DNA of 48,475 nt from a virus: positions 1 to 48,475 of IMG/VR virus record IMGVR_UViG_3300010293_000006. One strand, given 5' to 3'. The notes under the pieces are model-generated. The model searched no databases. It was not told the DNA's origin and saw only the letters and a program-made list of their open reading frames with translations. Positions 39,857-48,315 of this stretch are shown piece by piece (within the stretch, counting starts at the first letter, position 1; each line of letters starts with the position of its first letter). The position numbers were made by a program, and so were the translations under genes.

Positions 39857-41258
39857 TTCAATCTATAGAGATTACTTAGATACTTCTCTTAGGAGAGTAG
39901 CTTATGAAGCTCCCCGAGGTCATGCTAAGACCACACTTTTTGGTAAAGCTATTCCTCTTCATTATATATTCTATGGTGGTGATAATCGGGTTCTTCTTAT
40001 TATTAGTAGAACAACTAAGCACGCGGTAAAAGTATCTACGTCTATTAAAAATAATCTAAATAGGAATGTAAAGCTTAGAGAGATATATGGCGATTGGGGA
40101 CAGAATACTGCTCAGAAGTGGACAGAGGATGAGACTGTATTAAAGAATGGCACTGCTATCATTCCTATTGGTCAGGGGATGCAGGTTAGAGGTGTGTTCT
40201 CTGATGACTATAGACCTACATTCGTGTTGATTGACGATATTGAGGACAAGGAGAATACGCGATCTAGGGATATTATGGAGTTCAATTTTGACTGGTTTTT
40301 GTCTGAAGTATTGCAGAGCATGGATCCCCAGATAGGTAGAGTATTCGTTATCGGCACTATGATTTGTCACGATTGCACTCTTGATAGGATTCGCAGGCTT
40401 AAGGGCTGGACTTATAGAAAGTTTCAAGCTGTAACGAATTGGGAAAAAAGAGAAGTATTGTGGCCTGAGTGGTGGCCTTATGAACGTCTGATGGAAGAAA
40501 AAGAAATGATGGAGTCTGAAGGTAAAGGCTCTTTATGGTGGCGTGAATTTCAGGGAGAATTGAGAACTGGTGGGGACTCACTTTGTAATATCAGTGATAT
40601 AAAGCGGATCAAGGATTATAGTATTAGATTGTTGCCTGATAAGGATTTCAAGTTGCTTGGTGTTACACATGAGGATGGGCATATTGAGACGAATATCCCT
40701 GTGTTTACTTTTGGTGGCGTCGATCCTGCTGTAAGTGTTGAGAGTTCTGCTGACTATAGTGTGATATTTTTGCAGGCAAGAGCGCAGAATAGAACCTTTG
40801 ATTTAGATATGTTTAGAAATAAAGTTCCACCAATGGGTCTTGCAGCAGAGATTGTTAGATGGAATAATAGGTTCCAGTTTAACGGAATTAATATTGAGAC
40901 TAACGGCTATCAGCAGATGTTGAGAGATAAGCTTATTGAGGATGGATGTTACATTCCTGGGATGGAGAGACAAAACACCGCTAGAACTTCTAAGAATGAA
41001 AGGCTGAGAGGGCTTTATACTCCGCTTATGTTTCCTGGACATTATATCAATAATACTACTTTAGGGCCATATCTTGATGAAATAGATAGGTTTCCTTACG
41101 GGAGACACGATGATACTCTTGATGGGAAGTGGTACGCACACAAACATTCATATCCCTGTCTTGAAGAATACAGGGAACAAAAGGGGGACTCGAAATTGAG
41201 TGAGAAGAGGCTTGGTACGAATTGGGTCACTGGTCGTCCAATTTCGGTTCCTCAATAA
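39744..41258 (+). CDS. Terminase large subunit
   Basis: 504 residues; AGAGG lies 7 bases before the ATG at 39744. ATPase domain: Walker A 'APRGHAKTT' (56-64), Walker B 'FVLIDDIED' (160-168) and a motif III-like 'FVIGTMICHDC'. Nuclease domain: 'FGGVDPAVS ... ADYSV' (Asp327), 'GINIETNG' (Glu385), 'RHDDTLDGKW' (Asp456/457). This is the standard two-domain motor that cuts and packages DNA. The first 40 residues share DNA with the end of the upstream gene. The stop overlaps the portal start (TAATG). Confidence 0.92.
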   Translation: MLPEERRRLQEAILRQPRLLGETCLSSMMRVKSPPFHDSIYRDYLDTSLRRVAYEAPRGHAKTTLFGKAIPLHYIFYGGDNRVLLIISRTTKHAVKVSTSIKNNLNRNVKLREIYGDWGQNTAQKWTEDETVLKNGTAIIPIGQGMQVRGVFSDDYRPTFVLIDDIEDKENTRSRDIMEFNFDWFLSEVLQSMDPQIGRVFVIGTMICHDCTLDRIRRLKGWTYRKFQAVTNWEKREVLWPEWWPYERLMEEKEMMESEGKGSLWWREFQGELRTGGDSLCNISDIKRIKDYSIRLLPDKDFKLLGVTHEDGHIETNIPVFTFGGVDPAVSVESSADYSVIFLQARAQNRTFDLDMFRNKVPPMGLAAEIVRWNNRFQFNGINIETNGYQQMLRDKLIEDGCYIPGMERQNTARTSKNERLRGLYTPLMFPGHYINNTTLGPYLDEIDRFPYGRHDDTLDGKWYAHKHSYPCLEEYREQKGDSKLSEKRLGTNWVTGRPISVPQ

Positions 41259-43414
41259 TGAAAGAGACTGGTTCTCTTAGTAATGAGATTTATGATAAGG
41301 CTGTAAATTATACTGAGAAGTTTAGTACGCTGCATTCTAATATGAGAACTTGGACACAGTTTAGGCATGGGAAACAGTGGAAAGCTACTGATGAGCAAGA
41401 CCTTCTTGAAATCGGTCACGCTCCGGTTGTTGTGGATTATACTGATCCTTGCATTGAGCATTTGTGTTCAAATCTTACTGCTAATAATCCTAAGTTTTCT
41501 GCTGTCGGGAGAATGGATGCTGATGTTAAGATAGGTAGAATGTGGGCAAATTGGCTTGCTTATATGTTTGACATTTCTGAAGGTAGAGCGCAACATATGT
41601 TAGCTACGTCTGATTTTGCTGAAAGAGGTGTGGCGTGGTATCAGCTTAATGATGATGGCGACTCTTCTTATGGTTTAGGTGATTTGAAGTTTAGGAGAGT
41701 TGACCCATTTATGGTATTCCCTGATTATACGTCTAAGCACGTTTTTGCTGATGATGCTGATGAGATTATTCTTCTTGATAATTTCAACGCAAAGCAGTGG
41801 AAGAAAGCTTATCCTGACTATGTTGACGCTTTCAAATCAAGTAGTGCAGACCAGTTTCTTTCTGCTCCTGAGGATAAGTCTTTGTATGATTATGGGGATA
41901 GAAGTGATACTGGAGATGTTGTTTTTCCTTGGGAATACTATGATGGCTCCGATGATATTAAGACTGCCATTTGTCACTATTCTTTAGATAGAGTTCATTT
42001 GTATTATGTATTTAATGCTTCGTTTAATAGAAGCAAGGTTATGGATTTCAAGGAATTAAAAGCTTATATGAAGGAAGTTGTTCCTATCTTTGAGCTTAAT
42101 AATAATGGTCAACCTGTTTATTTTGAAGCCCCTATTGACGAACGGATTGTGCAAATGATGAGTGCTGGATATAAGGAAAAGGGTATCGAGCATAGAATCA
42201 TCCCAGCCACTAGAGAGATTCTTGTTCAGTATGGTGTTGTGAATATTAGAAAGTTCAGCAATTTCAGAGCAAGAAAGCGTGTTCAGCTTGGTAAGGATCA
42301 GATATACGACGTTGAGCTGCCTATTAGCCGTTATCCTGTTATTCCTGTCTATGATAGATTTACTGGAAGTCCATTAGGAAGTAGGAGTAGAATCGCTGAT
42401 GTTATCAATATGCAGAGGTATAGCAATAAGTTTATGAGTTTGACTATGGCTTATATGCAATCTGCGGTTGGCGTTAAGGTTATGACTCCTCGTGGTTCTC
42501 TTATGGGCAAGAGAGATGAATTTGATATGAAGATTCTTAAGCCGTCATTTAATATTGAATTTGATGCTTCTCTTGGTAGTCCTTTTGCTTTCCAGTTACC
42601 GCCCCTGCCTTCTCAGATTTTCGTCATCATGCAAAACCTGAAGCACATGATTGAGTATCACATTGGCACATTTGAAGGTTCGATGGGTAATCCTGAAGCT
42701 TTACCTGAGACGTTCAGGACCACTGTGGCTGCTGATAATTATGCCATGAAGAGGATGGCTTATATTGTGAAGAGAAGCGATGATGCGTTTAGTAGATTGG
42801 CTTCTGTTGCTATTGAGTGGGCTGGACAGTATTACAATGGCGATAGAATGTTTAGGATTCTGAGTGATAAACCTACTGAAGAGTCTCAGTTCGTAGTGAA
42901 TCAGCAGATCAACTTTGATGACTATAGAGCTACGATTGCCAAGGCTGATGACGCTGAGGCTAGAATTGTAGATGTTATTACGGTTGCTGGTAGTTCGCTT
43001 CCTTCTAATAAGATGGCTGAGTACCAGATGGCGTTACAGGCTTATAAGGAGAGTGGTGGTCAGATTGTTGATGCCTATGAAGTTAGGAAGAAGGGCGAGT
43101 TCTTTGATGTTGATGGAATTACAGCCAGAATTGATGAGAAGAATAGATTGATGGCTAATATTGAAAGCCTTGAGACAGAATTGAAGAAGGTTAATGGTGA
43201 TTTGCAAACTGCTCAAAGAGAAGCCGTTCATGCTAAGATGAAGGTTGAAGTTAATAATTTTGAGACTGAGCTTAGTAAAGAATTGCTTAGAATTAAAGCT
43301 ATGGGTACTGAGGCTGCTTCAACTGTGATTAAGAAAATTGAAGGAGAGCTTGACAAATTCAAGGCGGAATTGGTAACTTTGAAGCCAGCAGAGGAAACGC
43401 CAAGTCAACAGTAG
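41258..43414 (+). CDS. Portal protein (P22-type)
   Basis: 718 residues from the ATG coupled to the terL stop (TAATG). 'HLCSNLTANNPKFSAVGR' near the N-terminus, 'MQRYSNKFMSLTMAYMQSAVG' and 'IEYHIGTFEGSMGNPEALPETFRT' in the middle (a Pro/Gly-rich loop like that of P22-family portals) and a long C-terminal coiled coil ('MANIESLETELKKVNGDLQTA') together indicate a podovirus portal. The dodecameric ring forms the DNA gate and docks terminase, then the connector. Order terminase-portal-scaffold-capsid agrees. Confidence 0.82.
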   Translation: MKETGSLSNEIYDKAVNYTEKFSTLHSNMRTWTQFRHGKQWKATDEQDLLEIGHAPVVVDYTDPCIEHLCSNLTANNPKFSAVGRMDADVKIGRMWANWLAYMFDISEGRAQHMLATSDFAERGVAWYQLNDDGDSSYGLGDLKFRRVDPFMVFPDYTSKHVFADDADEIILLDNFNAKQWKKAYPDYVDAFKSSSADQFLSAPEDKSLYDYGDRSDTGDVVFPWEYYDGSDDIKTAICHYSLDRVHLYYVFNASFNRSKVMDFKELKAYMKEVVPIFELNNNGQPVYFEAPIDERIVQMMSAGYKEKGIEHRIIPATREILVQYGVVNIRKFSNFRARKRVQLGKDQIYDVELPISRYPVIPVYDRFTGSPLGSRSRIADVINMQRYSNKFMSLTMAYMQSAVGVKVMTPRGSLMGKRDEFDMKILKPSFNIEFDASLGSPFAFQLPPLPSQIFVIMQNLKHMIEYHIGTFEGSMGNPEALPETFRTTVAADNYAMKRMAYIVKRSDDAFSRLASVAIEWAGQYYNGDRMFRILSDKPTEESQFVVNQQINFDDYRATIAKADDAEARIVDVITVAGSSLPSNKMAEYQMALQAYKESGGQIVDAYEVRKKGEFFDVDGITARIDEKNRLMANIESLETELKKVNGDLQTAQREAVHAKMKVEVNNFETELSKELLRIKAMGTEAASTVIKKIEGELDKFKAELVTLKPAEETPSQQ

Positions 43415-43430
43415 CAAAACGGAGCTTACG

Positions 43431-44348
43431 ATGAAGCACTCAGACGGATTCGATCAGAATGATTTTTCGTTTGATGACTTTGGTACAGGCGATAAAGCCT
43501 CCATGCCGACAAGTACGCTTGCTGATGATGGCAGCGTTGTTGGCGATGGTCATAGTACCGAAGAAGTTGAACATGATTATCCTGATCCTGGGCCTCGTCC
43601 AACCGAATGGGATGGTGAAACTGTCCCTGATGGTGAGGACGGCGTAGAAGCAAAGCCAAAGGAAGAAGTAACTCCTGCGGCTACGACCGAGACTGATGTT
43701 ACTGAAGTTACTGATGTTGATTATAAGGCTAAATTTGAAGAGCTTGATACTCAGTTTAAGGGTTTGTCCGCATTAGATAAGCTTGTCAAGACGCACGATG
43801 GTCTTAGAGCTTATGTTAGGGCTGTCCTAACCGGCGGTGATACCAAGGAATTTGAGGTTTCCCATAAGGATATAGGCTTTGATGACAAGCTGCCTGATGA
43901 CTTCGATCCATTTCAAGCTTTCGAGGATGAGAATTCTCCTAGCCGAAAGTGGCTGCTGGAAAGAGATCAGGCTATTGCCAAGGCTGCTTTGACTAAGTAT
44001 GGTGATACTATTCGGTCTGAATTTGAAGAGAAGAACAACAAGACTACTCAGGAAAATGCTACCGCTAGAGAAACTATGGTTGCCGAAACTAAGGGTGTAT
44101 TAGATAAGCTTGGTTTTACTGAAGAGCAGAAGGCGATGTTCTGGGCCTGGAACGACGCTGGAGCTTTTAAGAATGCTGAAGAATATGTCAAGGCTTCTGC
44201 TGCTGTTCTTGGCATTTCTCTTAAGGCTGCTCCTAAGCCCGCTGGGAAGAATGGCACTGAGAGAGTAAATGCTACTGAAATTAGGGAGCCTGAAACTATT
44301 TCTATTGAAGCGCAGTTTGCTGGTAGGCCGAACAGCTTTAGGTACTAA
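43431..44348 (+). CDS. Scaffolding protein
   Basis: 305 residues, GGAG site. Extremely acidic and disordered N-terminus ('DGFDQNDFSFDDFGTGD'), a Thr/Glu/Val repeat region ('EVTPAATTETDVTEVTDVD'), helical centre ('EFEEKNNKTTQENATARETMV') and a C-terminal segment that may bind the coat ('ETISIEAQFAGRPNSF'). Location between portal and capsid genes is the scaffold slot. The protein would guide procapsid assembly and leave before or during DNA filling. Confidence 0.7.
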   Translation: MKHSDGFDQNDFSFDDFGTGDKASMPTSTLADDGSVVGDGHSTEEVEHDYPDPGPRPTEWDGETVPDGEDGVEAKPKEEVTPAATTETDVTEVTDVDYKAKFEELDTQFKGLSALDKLVKTHDGLRAYVRAVLTGGDTKEFEVSHKDIGFDDKLPDDFDPFQAFEDENSPSRKWLLERDQAIAKAALTKYGDTIRSEFEEKNNKTTQENATARETMVAETKGVLDKLGFTEEQKAMFWAWNDAGAFKNAEEYVKASAAVLGISLKAAPKPAGKNGTERVNATEIREPETISIEAQFAGRPNSFRY

Positions 44349-44363
44349 AGGAAGGAATAAAAA

Positions 44364-45743
44364 ATGGCAACGAATAACGCCACCAAACTTATTAATACTG
44401 GTGTATTATACACTGATCGTCGGAAGATGTATCTTAATGAGAACCGAATGGCCGAGGTTTTTGCTAATGTAAACGTATTTACTGCTTTTAGCAAGAAGCT
44501 GAAGATGATTAAGACGCCTGATCCAGACTTTAAGATTTTTGATTATGGTAATGACTATTGGAATCCTACTGGTACTTTTGTTATTGGCGGCTCTCAAACA
44601 ATGGCTACCGCTAATACTTTGGCCGCTTTGCTTACTGGTATTGTCACTGTTGGAACTGTTGTTACTGGCGAAACCGAAGTTGCTGGCACGAACTTTCAGC
44701 CTGGAATGAAGCTTAATGTTTATAGAACTAGCGATAAGACTTTTATTTTCCAAGGCGTTGTCCAAAGCAGCACTACTATTCTTCCCACTTATGTTGCTAA
44801 GGGATTTTGGAGTGCGACCACTGATGTTCAAAATCTTGGTTGCACTTATTATGTGATTGGTGATTCTCAACCTGAAAATGGTTTATCTCAAACTCCGTGG
44901 TCTGATGAGATGTCTGTGCTTTGGAATAGCTGCGGCATCAACAAAACTCCTTTGGCAATTTCTGGCACTATGCTTGCTGCTGCTCTTCGTGGTGAAACGA
45001 ATGAATTGAAGTGGCTTCGTGCTAAGAAGTTCCGTGAGCATACGATTAAGAATGAGAAGGATTATATTTGGTCGCGCAGAATTGGTGGCTTTGTTGCTGC
45101 TCCTGCTGGCACTTATGGGCATCACACTGATGGAAACGAAAGTGGTTCTGTAATTCGCACGACCCATGGTGTTTTATCTTGTATTGAAGACTGGGGATCG
45201 ACTGACTCTAGCTCTTCTACTCCTAACGGCGGTTATAGGGATGGAACCAATGTTATCAATATGAATGTTGGTAGCTACGGGTGGAATGCTTTTAAGAATG
45301 ACATGAAGAGGGTGTTTAAGTTTAGCAATGAAAACGGCGTGAAGTATGCCTTCTGTGGTGATGAATTCCTAAGCTTTATGAACGATCTGACTTCCGGGCC
45401 GATGGGCGGGTTGACTGGTCGTGTTATGATTAATCAGGACATTAAGGCTAGTGAGAGATTTGGTTTTGCTGTTAAGGCTTTCGAGACTCCGTTTGGCGTC
45501 TTGAAGCTTGTGCGTTCTCCGCTGATGACTCTGAGCGAAGGCGGCCTCTATAGTGGTACTGCTATTATTATTGATCCTGAGTATTGCGGTCATGTTACCT
45601 ATCGTCCTTCCAAGTATGAAACGGCGATTCAAGAGAATGATCGTGACGGCATTAAGGATCAGTATTTCTCTGATAGTGGTATTTGGCTCGGTACTCTGAA
45701 GGCGCACTTCGCCATGAAGATGTCCTCGATTCCGGCTGCGTAA
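44364..45743 (+). CDS. Major capsid protein
   Basis: 459 residues, GGAAGG site. 'LYTDRRKMYLNENRMAEVFANVNVFTAF' resembles the N-arm/E-loop region of N4 gp56- and SU10-type HK97-fold coat proteins. 'RAKKFREHTIKNEKDYIWSRRIGG' follows (spine-helix region), then a long beta domain with an inserted Gly/Ser-rich loop ('EDWGSTDSSSSTPNGGYRDG') and 'FGVLKLVRSPLMT'. Most codons end in T, as in other late genes. Confident from context and length; exact coat family not settled. Confidence 0.82.
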   Translation: MATNNATKLINTGVLYTDRRKMYLNENRMAEVFANVNVFTAFSKKLKMIKTPDPDFKIFDYGNDYWNPTGTFVIGGSQTMATANTLAALLTGIVTVGTVVTGETEVAGTNFQPGMKLNVYRTSDKTFIFQGVVQSSTTILPTYVAKGFWSATTDVQNLGCTYYVIGDSQPENGLSQTPWSDEMSVLWNSCGINKTPLAISGTMLAAALRGETNELKWLRAKKFREHTIKNEKDYIWSRRIGGFVAAPAGTYGHHTDGNESGSVIRTTHGVLSCIEDWGSTDSSSSTPNGGYRDGTNVINMNVGSYGWNAFKNDMKRVFKFSNENGVKYAFCGDEFLSFMNDLTSGPMGGLTGRVMINQDIKASERFGFAVKAFETPFGVLKLVRSPLMTLSEGGLYSGTAIIIDPEYCGHVTYRPSKYETAIQENDRDGIKDQYFSDSGIWLGTLKAHFAMKMSSIPAA

Positions 45744-45772
45744 TAGGTAAAGAAGAAAAGGAGAACTGAAAC

Positions 45773-46192
45773 ATGGCAGCGTCCAAACTTGTTAGCACTA
45801 TTATTTCTCAGGACAGAGGCTTTAAGCACACTGCTATTAATTATACTACTTCTAATACTGAATCTACTACTGCTTGGTACGGGCCTACGTTTGAGATGGA
45901 CACAAGAAAGAATGCTATGGTTACACTTTATGCTGGTGGCACTGCTCCTGCTTCTACGCTGAGACTTTATTTACAGACTTCTTATGATGGAACTACGTTT
46001 AACACTGTCAGCACTACTTTTTGGTTTGATACTGGCGCTGTTCAGCTTGTGACTCTTGTTGGTCAGACGTTCTTGATGACTCCTGCTTCTTATCCTGCTC
46101 CTTATTATAGATTTATTATTACTCCTGGTGCTAACCTTGGCGCAAGCGATCGTCCTTATAGCCTTACGGTTTCCCAGCAACTTGATGTGTAA
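45773..46192 (+). CDS. Capsid decoration-like protein
   Basis: 139 residues, AAAAGGAG site. Thr/Ser-rich beta sandwich: 'LYLQTSYDGTTFNTVSTTFWFD', 'FLMTPASYPAPYYRFIITPG'. Directly follows the capsid gene, the common place for decoration proteins. Two related genes lie on the opposite strand at 26496-27367. It probably binds the outside of the capsid and stabilises it; a neck role is possible. Confidence 0.65.
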   Translation: MAASKLVSTIISQDRGFKHTAINYTTSNTESTTAWYGPTFEMDTRKNAMVTLYAGGTAPASTLRLYLQTSYDGTTFNTVSTTFWFDTGAVQLVTLVGQTFLMTPASYPAPYYRFIITPGANLGASDRPYSLTVSQQLDV

Positions 46193-46201
46193 GGCTGAGA
46201 A

Positions 46202-46627
46202 ATGCCTGACGCATACAAGTCTGGTAAAGTATTAGATGTTGGCAACCAAAGGTCTATTGAAGTTCTTTTTGACACTGGCGCTACAAGTTTTGCAACACCT
46301 AAGCTTCACTTAGAAAAGAATAAAAAGTATCATGTTAGATTTCGTGTTAGCACTACGTTTGATGTAGTTGGTACTGGTGGACAAATTGAGCTTTATGGTC
46401 TTCCTACAAATGGAATTCCTCAGAAGGTTGGAAAACATCTTAATGCTAATGGGGCGACCACTAGTATTTTAGTAACTGACACTACTGGGACTATTCCAAC
46501 TATAAACAGATATTTCATTTATGACACAAGTATTGATCCTACTATTGTTTGGCTTAATTGTGTTTCTGATGGGGCTGGTGGTGGTTCAACTGGAAGGTTA
46601 ATCATTATCTTTTCTCAGTTAAACTAA
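46202..46627 (+). CDS. Beta-rich structural protein
   Basis: 141 residues, weak GAG site. Almost entirely beta strands with Thr and Gly ('KNKKYHVRFRVSTTFDVVGTGGQIELYGL', 'TIPTINRYFIYDTSIDPTIVWLNCV', 'GRLIIIFSQLN'). Follows the decoration-like gene by 9 bases. It is not clearly similar to the 45773 protein. A decoration, head-fibre or completion role is inferred from position. Confidence 0.6.
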   Translation: MPDAYKSGKVLDVGNQRSIEVLFDTGATSFATPKLHLEKNKKYHVRFRVSTTFDVVGTGGQIELYGLPTNGIPQKVGKHLNANGATTSILVTDTTGTIPTINRYFIYDTSIDPTIVWLNCVSDGAGGGSTGRLIIIFSQLN

Positions 46628-46647
46628 ACATATATGGAATAAGCGTG

Positions 46648-46677
46648 GCTGGGTAGGGTAGTGTTGCTCTACCCAGC
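46648..46677 (+). terminator. Hairpin between capsid and connector genes
   Basis: Perfect 9-base arms GCTGGGTAG (46648-46656) and CTACCCAGC (46669-46677), loop 12, in a 70-base gap. Only a short T/A stretch follows. It probably lowers transcription downstream so that coat proteins are made in excess over connector proteins. Confidence 0.7.
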
Positions 46678-46697
46678 TACTCATTAAGGGGGAAAAG

Positions 46698-47987
46698 ATG
46701 GCATGGCGAGATGACCTTACGAAAGCTGTTGGCATAGCATTCGCTCCTTATGACAGCAATGATGAAGTCAAGACTTGGACTAATACTGGAATTAGAATTA
46801 TTGTTGACACTCTTGCAGAAGTTAGACAAGACTTGCTTGATGATCTTGTTGTAGAAGAAACTGCCGTAGACTCTTTTACTGGTGCATTGGTTATTACTGG
46901 CAAGAAAATATTAAAAGCTATTGGAACTAAAGCTTCTCCATCTAATGCTATGAGAGTAGCTAGTTATGTTCCAAATAGTCTAAAGGGATATTTGTCTTAC
47001 GCTTCTAGCATTTATTATGCTGACGCTGACCATCCTGTTTATTATATTAACAGAACCTTTGTTAATAATGCAGAAGTTCTTACCGCTTATTTCGTCCCTG
47101 CGCCTGGAAGTCCTACTGCTGTTATTAGTTATAAGGTCTATTTGGTTTCTCCTGCTGTTTACTTAAATGGTGGCGAGTTGAATTTTCCAGTTAAATTAAA
47201 AGATATTCTTACTGCTTATGTTGCTTATTCGTATTATGAATATAGAGCTGGAGCGTTTGCTACTAGTTATGCTACCGCTCTTGGTACTACGGCTTCAATT
47301 ACTACTCTATCTGAAGCTGACGACATTTTGATAAATCTTCTTAGTTCTGGCGAAATGAGCATTCTTGATGGCTTAGATGACGCTGACGCTAATCTGACCG
47401 CTCTTCTTACTCTTAATACTGAGATTACACACTTATTGACAAGACCAGACCTTTATACGATTTTGACTGACGCTAGTACGTCGTATCCTGCTAGTGCTGA
47501 TTATGGTGACGCAAACCTTGATGCCTTGAATACTGTTGCTGGTCTTTCTGGAATGACCGCCGCTCTTGCTGATGAAGACCAAGAATTGCATGGCATGAAT
47601 GCTGCTCAACGTCAAAATATTCTTCAGACAAACATTGCCGTTAGAAATGAAAAGCTTAACGCTGCTATTGCTTTAAGAAATGATATTCTTAAGACACATC
47701 TTGGAATTAGACAGGAAATCTTCCAGACTAATGTTGGTGTTAGAAAGGATAGAATCGAAAGAGTTCTTGGGATTAGGGCTGAGAAAATGCGGTCTGCTAT
47801 TGAATTGAGAAGAGATGATCTTAATAATCAACTTACTTTAGCCAAGACTGCTGTTGAAGTTTTAGGCCAAGGTGTGAAAACGCATACTGAGCTTGCAATG
47901 AAATGGTATCAGACTTTTGCTGCAAAGATGAAGGATATTGGGGCTAGTGTGGTCTTAGAAAGAGCAGGAGACAAATATGTCAAGTAG
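46698..47987 (+). CDS. Head-to-tail connector protein with C-terminal hendecad coiled coil
   Basis: 429 residues, AAGGGGGAAA site. The N-terminal 240 residues look like an adaptor ('KTWTNTGIRIIVDTLAEVRQDLLDDL', 'KLKDILTAYVAYSYYEYRAGAF'). Residues 306-382 are seven consecutive 11-residue units, most ending in hydrophobic-x-hydrophobic-Arg ('QNILQTNIAVR', 'NEKLNAAIALR', 'NDILKTHLGIR', 'QEIFQTNVGVR', 'KDRIERVLGIR', 'AEKMRSAIELR'). Such hendecads give nearly straight, barrel-forming helices and could build a channel wall in a ring. The gene sits after the capsid and before a second small connector gene, which it overlaps by 11 bases. Confidence 0.6.
   Translation: MAWRDDLTKAVGIAFAPYDSNDEVKTWTNTGIRIIVDTLAEVRQDLLDDLVVEETAVDSFTGALVITGKKILKAIGTKASPSNAMRVASYVPNSLKGYLSYASSIYYADADHPVYYINRTFVNNAEVLTAYFVPAPGSPTAVISYKVYLVSPAVYLNGGELNFPVKLKDILTAYVAYSYYEYRAGAFATSYATALGTTASITTLSEADDILINLLSSGEMSILDGLDDADANLTALLTLNTEITHLLTRPDLYTILTDASTSYPASADYGDANLDALNTVAGLSGMTAALADEDQELHGMNAAQRQNILQTNIAVRNEKLNAAIALRNDILKTHLGIRQEIFQTNVGVRKDRIERVLGIRAEKMRSAIELRRDDLNNQLTLAKTAVEVLGQGVKTHTELAMKWYQTFAAKMKDIGASVVLERAGDKYVK
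47479..47488 (+). repeat. Decamer variant CGTCGTATCC, copy 8
   Basis: Nine of ten bases match the GGTCGTATCC decamer (first base C), again on the + strand, inside the connector gene where it codes Thr-Ser-Tyr-Pro. Confidence 0.55.
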
Positions 47988-48315
47988 CACCGAGAATGTG
48001 TGGTGGCTTTCTGGTAACAATCTTGGAGTGGGTTCTTGGGATTTAAGCCTTGAGACTGTTTCTGCTATTTTGACTACTGGCTCTGTTTTGTCGATTCATT
48101 ACAATGGTATTCCTACTTTCTCTAATTTGGATACAGCTCTTGAGATTCCTGAGGATGCGCTGCTTGGTGTTGTCTATGGTGTCCTTGCTGATCTTGGTGA
48201 TGAACCAGAATTGAATGAGCAGAAGTTTAACCGCGCTGTTATGAATATGAAAAGAAGAGGGAATGTAACGTCTAATTCTTCTGCTGGGCCTGTGCCTTTG
48301 AGGTTTATCCAATGA
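47977..48315 (+). CDS. Small head-completion or adaptor-like protein
   Basis: 112 residues, AGGAG site. 'TVSAILTTGSVLSIHYNGIPTFSNLDTALEIPEDALLGVVYGVLADLGDEPELNEQKFNRAVMNMKRRGN' reads as one beta unit plus two helices ending in a basic patch, followed by a flexible tail. Size and place (after a connector) suit a head-completion protein. Overlaps genes on both sides. No specific family recognised. Confidence 0.55.
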   Translation: MSSSTENVWWLSGNNLGVGSWDLSLETVSAILTTGSVLSIHYNGIPTFSNLDTALEIPEDALLGVVYGVLADLGDEPELNEQKFNRAVMNMKRRGNVTSNSSAGPVPLRFIQ

